Of a stretch of 64,000 nucleotides of DNA, positions 59,699-64,000 are shown one piece after another; the stretch's first letter is position 1; each line of letters begins with the position of its first letter. A model generated the notes under the pieces. That model made no database searches. It saw only the letters and a program-made list of their open reading frames with translations, and had not been told where the DNA came from. Made by a program: the position numbers and the translations under genes. The stretch spans positions 3,124,967 through 3,188,966 of the forward strand of contig NC_021017.1 of NCBI RefSeq assembly GCF_000210075.1, read 5' to 3'. The stretch comes from Bacteroides xylanisolvens XB1A (GTDB taxonomy: Bacteria > Bacteroidota > Bacteroidia > Bacteroidales > Bacteroidaceae).

Positions 59699-60853
59699 TT
59701 ATGTGGTTTTTATTTTTCTCATTATTCCGATCAGATAGCACCATACAATGGCAAGTACTATGATTGCAGATAACTGACTGTGGAATGAATCGGTAATTAC
59801 TCCTAAAATAGGCGGGAGGACGGCACCGCCAGATACACCGACGATAAGAAGTGCAGATACTTCGTTCGCTTTCTCGGGAACACGTTTCAAAGACAGAGAG
59901 AAGATGATGGAAAACAGATTGGCATATCCTATCCCGAAAACTGCTACACATCCGAGGATAAACCAGAGATTAGTGCTAATGGTCATCAGTATCAATCCTG
60001 CGAGAGCTATCCAGACGCTATAAATATAGAATTTACTTTCTGAATATTTCATCAGTAGGATACCACCCAAAAAGGCTCCTACAGTGCGGGCGAAGAAATA
60101 CACACTATTTCCCATTCCTGCATCTGTCAGTGGTAGATCACAACGTTCCATCAGGAATTTAGGGAAAGTCATATTGATACCTACGTCTACACCTACCAGC
60201 ACGAGAATACCGATAAAGAAAGCAAGAATGTATTTGTCTTTGAATAATTCAAGAGTGACTTTGAAAGAAATGTTCTTCCGTTCCTGTTGTTTTTCTTGTA
60301 TAGGGGTAAGCCATAGCCATATCAAAGCGAGCAGTGACAGTCCGGCATAAACGGGGAATATCATTTTCCATCCGAAAAAACTACCAGTCACCCAAGCTGC
60401 CAGGATAGGACCCAGGAATGAACTGACTGCTTTGACAAATTGTCCTAGGGTTAATGTACCTGTCAACTTATCGTTTGCAACGACATCCGTTACTAATGGG
60501 TTGAGTGAAACTTGCAATAGAGTGTTACCGATACCTATCAAGGCAAATGCGATTAATATGGCGGTAAAGTCATATGCAACGAGTGGAAGGCACATAGCTA
60601 ATACATGGAATGCGAAGCTAAGTAATACGGTTTTCTTGCGTCCGATGCGATTCATTAACATTCCGGTGGGAATAGAAAGCACCAGGAACCACAAGAAACA
60701 GGATAGAGAGATGAGATTAACCATCGTATCGGTGAGATGGCTGAAATCATTCTTCACATAGCTCGTGGTTATTCCGACAATGTCAACAAATCCCATAACG
60801 AAGAATCCGAACATGACGGAGAGCATTTTTACTATGGATATTTCTTTTTTCAT
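59699..60853 (-). CDS. MFS sugar transporter (FucP-like)
   Basis: A 384-residue inner-membrane carrier with about 12 hydrophobic segments, for example MLSVMFGFFVMGFVDIVGIT, FLWFLVLSIPTGMLMNRIGRKK and VFGIGYANLFSIIFSLSL. The NRIGRKK loop between segments 2 and 3 is a typical MFS motif. It most resembles sugar:proton symporters of the FucP/glucose-galactose type. In a PUL it would bring monosaccharides or disaccharides released in the periplasm into the cytosol. It follows the GH-A gene by 136 bases, which hold a repeat array, and precedes the GH36 gene by 12. Confidence 0.92.
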   Translation of the reverse strand: MKKEISIVKMLSVMFGFFVMGFVDIVGITTSYVKNDFSHLTDTMVNLISLSCFLWFLVLSIPTGMLMNRIGRKKTVLLSFAFHVLAMCLPLVAYDFTAILIAFALIGIGNTLLQVSLNPLVTDVVANDKLTGTLTLGQFVKAVSSFLGPILAAWVTGSFFGWKMIFPVYAGLSLLALIWLWLTPIQEKQQERKNISFKVTLELFKDKYILAFFIGILVLVGVDVGINMTFPKFLMERCDLPLTDAGMGNSVYFFARTVGAFLGGILLMKYSESKFYIYSVWIALAGLILMTISTNLWFILGCVAVFGIGYANLFSIIFSLSLKRVPEKANEVSALLIVGVSGGAVLPPILGVITDSFHSQLSAIIVLAIVWCYLIGIMRKIKTT

Positions 60854-60887
60854 TCGTGTACTTTTGATGATAAATTACTTGGTTGGT

Positions 60888-60987
60888 GGGCATATATATC
60901 CAGCACGGCGGATATATATGGCTAACATGGTGAATATATATGCCCAATACGGTGTATATATATCCCCACTAAATGGGGTGTATATAC
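60888..60987. repeat. TATATAT-core intergenic array inside the PUL operon
   Basis: Five TATATA-core palindromes centred at about 60895, 60915, 60937, 60959 and 60983 (spacing 20, 22, 22, 24) with flanks such as GGGCATATATATCCAGC, GGATATATATGGC and TATATATATCCCC. The same core and spacing occur in the array at 2550-2650. It lies between two genes of the same operon. Confidence 0.8.
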
Positions 60988-60989
60988 TT

Positions 60990-62585
60990 CTATTTTTGTA
61001 CTAATACCCTGATTGATGAACGAGATAATTTAAGTTTTAGGTTATTCTCTTGCGTGTTGACCGTTTCTGTTGATTCTATAAGATTATCACCTTCCGGTAG
61101 GCGTCCTTCCATATATTTGTAGACATTGTATTCTCCATTGGCACCTTCTTTATCATTTTCCAACTGTATCATCTTGTCTTTGTCTGTAGCGTTGGAAAGT
61201 ACATACGTCCATTTTCCCTCTGTGTTGAGAAAAGCACTTCCGGCTATCAACTCGTCGCCGAGATCCAATGGATATACTTCGTCGCCCTGGCGGACAAAAC
61301 GTGTCAACAGACTATATGCATAGTATTGAGGACGTACCTCGTAGTCTTCCTTGATTTTGGAATATACATCTGGGTCTTCGGTATAAGCGGATTTTAGATA
61401 TTTCCATAAACCGAGTTGCTGCATTTCCGAATAGGAGGCATTGCGGTTATAATATTGATCGATCAGACTCCAGTAGCTTACTCCGCAAGCACCGGCATTC
61501 AGATAGTTCAGAGCAACGCGGATTATCTGTACCCCTCGCGTATACGTGTCTATACCATATTGACGGGCACTTCCGTATCCAGGAAAACCGAATTCTCCAA
61601 CAAAATGTCTTTTACCTCCTGCAGAAGCTATATTTTGACGTTCCCAATTTACGAGAGTCGAATTAGGGGTGTTGTAGTCAAACTTGTATACATGAGAGTT
61701 ATACAGGTCGGCTTCATCGTTTGTGAAAGCGGAAACACAGGCAGCGATATATCCGGGTGTACCGTCTGTATTGTCAGAAAGGTTGAAGTGTACCTTACTG
61801 CGTATTCCATCTGCTTTAAACTTGGCATCCAGTGCTTTCACCATGGGGGCGTAGGTGTCCTGCCAACCCATGGTTTCAAAATCACCTTGCCACATGATGC
61901 GGCCGTAACCTGCTATATGACTGTCAGGTTCATTGAATGGAGTAATTTGATTGATACAGGTATAATGCTTTTCTTCAATCAGGTATTTCACCATTGTGGA
62001 GAAGTTTTCAGCAAATTCTTCATAGTTATCTATACCGGCAATCCAACCCGGATTAACGTTATAACTTCGTGCATCACACAAGAAATGCTTTTGACCATTG
62101 TTAATGCCTGATAGTAAGTCGATATTGGTAATGGCTCCCCATACGACTAATGTCACTCCGATATTATTCTCCTGGGCCAGATCCAATACTTTGTATACAG
62201 ATTGCATTTCTTCCGAATCAAAAGTGAATTTGCTCATATCCGCGACATTAGGATCGTTGTTGTCATTGGAGGGTTCCCACCATTGTGGCTGCATCATGAT
62301 TCGGAATTGTTGTACTTTCATTTTCTTTACCCGTTGTACAACTATATTTTCCCAATCTTCAGCCTTTGAACCATCATTGCGGGTGATGTTTTGTGAGAAG
62401 AAGTGTGGATCCATCTCGACACCGATAGCATGAACCGGAGTTCCTGTTGAATTCCCTACTGCAACAGGATAATAGTTGCAAGCCGGGCAATCGTCATATT
62501 TGTTATAATCATCCGAGCAGGCGGACATTCCCCAAAGTGTGCAAACAATACTCAATAGAGTTTTACTGATATGTGTCATTTTCAT
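60990..62585 (-). CDS. Clan GH-A glycoside hydrolase lipoprotein
   Basis: A surface or periplasmic lipoprotein of about 531 residues (lipobox MSAC). TIM barrel with PHFFSQNITRNDGSKAEDW, acid/base E219 in ITPFNEPDS and nucleophile E331 in FVGEFGFPG, then a C-terminal beta-domain. The GEFG nucleophile motif is GH5-like, but family assignment by eye is uncertain (GH30 is an alternative). It is a close relative of the C-terminal half of the fusion at 54081-57590. The start at 62585 (MKMTHISK) is chosen because it gives a lipoprotein signal; the open frame extends to 62621 and overlaps the isomerase gene. Confidence 0.85.
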   Translation of the reverse strand: MKMTHISKTLLSIVCTLWGMSACSDDYNKYDDCPACNYYPVAVGNSTGTPVHAIGVEMDPHFFSQNITRNDGSKAEDWENIVVQRVKKMKVQQFRIMMQPQWWEPSNDNNDPNVADMSKFTFDSEEMQSVYKVLDLAQENNIGVTLVVWGAITNIDLLSGINNGQKHFLCDARSYNVNPGWIAGIDNYEEFAENFSTMVKYLIEEKHYTCINQITPFNEPDSHIAGYGRIMWQGDFETMGWQDTYAPMVKALDAKFKADGIRSKVHFNLSDNTDGTPGYIAACVSAFTNDEADLYNSHVYKFDYNTPNSTLVNWERQNIASAGGKRHFVGEFGFPGYGSARQYGIDTYTRGVQIIRVALNYLNAGACGVSYWSLIDQYYNRNASYSEMQQLGLWKYLKSAYTEDPDVYSKIKEDYEVRPQYYAYSLLTRFVRQGDEVYPLDLGDELIAGSAFLNTEGKWTYVLSNATDKDKMIQLENDKEGANGEYNVYKYMEGRLPEGDNLIESTETVNTQENNLKLKLSRSSIRVLVQK

Positions 62586-62613
62586 TGCCATATTGATTAA
62601 ATTTAGTAGGTTA

Positions 62614-63192
62614 TTATTCAAAGCCTAATTCTGCCTCAATTGCCTGAATCAGAATGTGGATAACTTTGATGTGAATTTCTTGTATTCTGTCGGAATGTGC
62701 TGCTCGTGGCGCGCAGACTGCAATGTCTGCCAGTCGTGACAGTTCATTCTCTCCTTTTGAAGTCAGCGCTATCACTTTCATTCCATTGTTGTGTGCTTGT
62801 ACGGCAGCTTTCAGTATGTTCTCGGAATGTCCGCTTGTGCTGATGGCCAATAATACATCTCCCTTACATCCCATAGCTTCTACATAGCGGGAGAAGATCT
62901 CGTTGAACGAAAAATCATTTCCCACACAGGTCATGTAAGCCGGGTCATTGATTGCAATTGCCGGTAGCGGGATGCGGTTGTTGCGGTAACGTCCGGTTAG
63001 TTCTTCTGCAAAGTGGGTGGCGTCACATAAAGAACCTCCATTACCACAGCTGATAATCTTATTTCCGGCTTTTAATGCTTCGGCGCAGGTAGAGGCTGCC
63101 TGTGAAATAATCCCGACTGTTGTTGTTTCCTCAAGAAAGCTCTCCAACGTTTGCCGAGCCTCTTCCAGTGTTGTTTCAATAAGCTCTTTCAT
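62614..63192 (-). CDS. gmhA: GmhA-like SIS-domain isomerase
   Basis: A 192-residue cytosolic SIS-domain protein close to sedoheptulose-7-phosphate isomerase: ISCGNGGSLCDATHFAEELTGRYR (phosphate site), AISTSGHSENILKA and the C-terminal EIHIKVIHILIQAIE. GmhA normally starts ADP-heptose synthesis for LPS. Here it is wedged between a ROK sugar kinase (5 bases) and the PUL hydrolase (28 bases), so it may act on a sugar phosphate derived from the PUL glycan. The gene symbol reflects family, not proven role. Confidence 0.85.
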   Translation of the reverse strand: MKELIETTLEEARQTLESFLEETTTVGIISQAASTCAEALKAGNKIISCGNGGSLCDATHFAEELTGRYRNNRIPLPAIAINDPAYMTCVGNDFSFNEIFSRYVEAMGCKGDVLLAISTSGHSENILKAAVQAHNNGMKVIALTSKGENELSRLADIAVCAPRAAHSDRIQEIHIKVIHILIQAIEAELGFE

Positions 63193-63197
63193 AATAG

Positions 63198-64000
63198 TTA
63201 ATCGGTTAAGTTAGCGGCTACAGAAAGAGCTGCATAATCTCCTATCTGCTCTCCCAAGGCGGCTGGTTTCACTTTACATACTCTGTTTGCACAGGATAAT
63301 GCTTCCTGATCGATTATCTTTTGCATGATGGGTTCCATCATATTTTTATTCCGGGTATAGATGCCACCTATCACAATGACTTCCGGATTCAAGATATCGA
63401 TCACCATGGATAATCCTTTTCCCAGATAAATAGCAGACGTCTCATATATGCTTTGGGCTAATTTATCACCTTTGGCAGCTTCTTCAGCCACTTTTCGGGC
63501 AGTAAGCTGATCTAGTTCCTGTAAGGTACACCATTCAACTTTCTGTCCGGTCTGCAATTTCTCCATCACATACATTTTGGAGAGTTGAGCAATACCTCCA
63601 CCGCTGGCAAATCCCTCAAAAGAGCCCTTTTTACCGTAACCTATCGGACCGAAATCCGACAGGCGGATATGTCCCAGTTCTCCGGCATTGTCATTGGTGC
63701 CCGTATACAGTTTGCCATTTAATATTAATCCTGCTCCCAGTCCCGTACCGAATGTGAGAAAGACCATATTCTTAGTTCCTTTTCCTGCTCCGAACTTCCA
63801 TTCGGCTAAAGCACAGGCATTGGCATCATTGTGTAGATTGGTTTTAATGCCCGTCTTTTTTTCCACCATTGCCACAATGGGGATGTTGTCCCATCCCGGT
63901 AGGTTAGGGGGAGACATCACGATGCCTGTTTCACTGTTGAGAGGACCTCCGCAACAGATTCCAATCGCTTTTGTGTTAGTAGGGGTTAGCTGGTGGAGGT
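63198..64000 (-). CDS. ROK family sugar kinase, 5' end outside window
   Basis: A ROK-family kinase or glucokinase-like protein whose N-terminal (ATP-binding) part lies beyond the window. The frame is open to the right edge through GICCGGPLNSETGIVMSPPNLPGWDN. Seen: NDANACALAEWKFGAG, the TFGTGLGAGLILNGKLYTG block, AGELGHIRL (the His/Glu sugar-binding motif of ROK), and no CxCGxxGC zinc loop. It would phosphorylate a sugar brought in by the MFS carrier. It is the most upstream PUL gene visible and may not be the first. Confidence 0.9.
   Translation of the reverse strand, partial: LHQLTPTNTKAIGICCGGPLNSETGIVMSPPNLPGWDNIPIVAMVEKKTGIKTNLHNDANACALAEWKFGAGKGTKNMVFLTFGTGLGAGLILNGKLYTGTNDNAGELGHIRLSDFGPIGYGKKGSFEGFASGGGIAQLSKMYVMEKLQTGQKVEWCTLQELDQLTARKVAEEAAKGDKLAQSIYETSAIYLGKGLSMVIDILNPEVIVIGGIYTRNKNMMEPIMQKIIDQEALSCANRVCKVKPAALGEQIGDYAALSVAANLTD

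Overview
The window looks like a chromosomal segment of a gut Bacteroides, most like the thetaiotaomicron/ovatus group (inference). The evidence is three SusC/SusD outer-membrane glycan-import pairs, a hybrid two-component regulator typical of polysaccharide utilisation loci (PULs), many lipoproteins with Bacteroides-type signal peptides, -7 promoter elements of the form TAnnTTTG, and weak or absent Shine-Dalgarno sequences. No rRNA, tRNA or CRISPR locus was seen.

Layout. (1) 1-4.5 kb is accessory DNA: the 3' part of an IS66-family element, a Fic AMP-transferase gene, two periodic repeat arrays, IS66-end-like sequences, a candidate structured RNA with its own promoter and terminator, and small genes of unknown function. 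(2) 4.6-10.7 kb is housekeeping: wbqC-like, two adjacent signal peptidase I paralogues (one lacking both catalytic residues), dapB, DUF2851 and a DUF4348 lipoprotein. (3) 10.7-19.1 kb is a tightly packed five-gene operon on the minus strand: HEAT-repeat membrane protein, processive family 2 glycosyltransferase, TPR protein with a YaiO-type outer-membrane barrel, DUF4838 lipoprotein and DUF1573 lipoprotein. Together these look like a synthase-dependent exopolysaccharide system. (4) 19.4-24.7 kb on the plus strand holds a LruC-domain lipoprotein, then a DUF6250 protein with a chondroitinase ABC-like PL8 lyase. (5) 25.1-27.4 kb holds an outer-membrane porin-like protein and a tRNA-dihydrouridine synthase. 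(6) 27.6-35.4 kb is a small SusC/SusD/DUF5017 locus with a sulfatase. (7) 35.7-39.8 kb is the hybrid two-component sensor/regulator. (8) 39.9-64.0 kb is a large minus-strand PUL. In transcription order it reads ROK kinase, GmhA-like isomerase, clan GH-A hydrolase, MFS sugar transporter, GH36 alpha-galactosidase-like enzyme, a GH36/GH-A fusion, a surface lipoprotein with a frameshift, SusC-SusD, SusC-SusD, an EEP-fold lipoprotein and a CE7 esterase, closed by a terminator.

How the parts work together (inference). The large PUL would bind and import a galactose-containing, possibly acetylated glycan. It would trim it with the GH36 and GH-A enzymes and the CE7 esterase, import sugars through the MFS carrier, and phosphorylate them with the ROK kinase. 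The regulator between the two Sus loci is the natural candidate to control one or both.

The most unusual signals are: a family of intergenic arrays that keep a ~22-bp period while using unrelated core motifs; the candidate RNA at about 2982-3153; the catalytically dead signal peptidase beside an intact one; the HEAT/GT2/YaiO/DUF4838 operon; and a glycosidase fusion whose two halves also occur as separate genes in the same operon.
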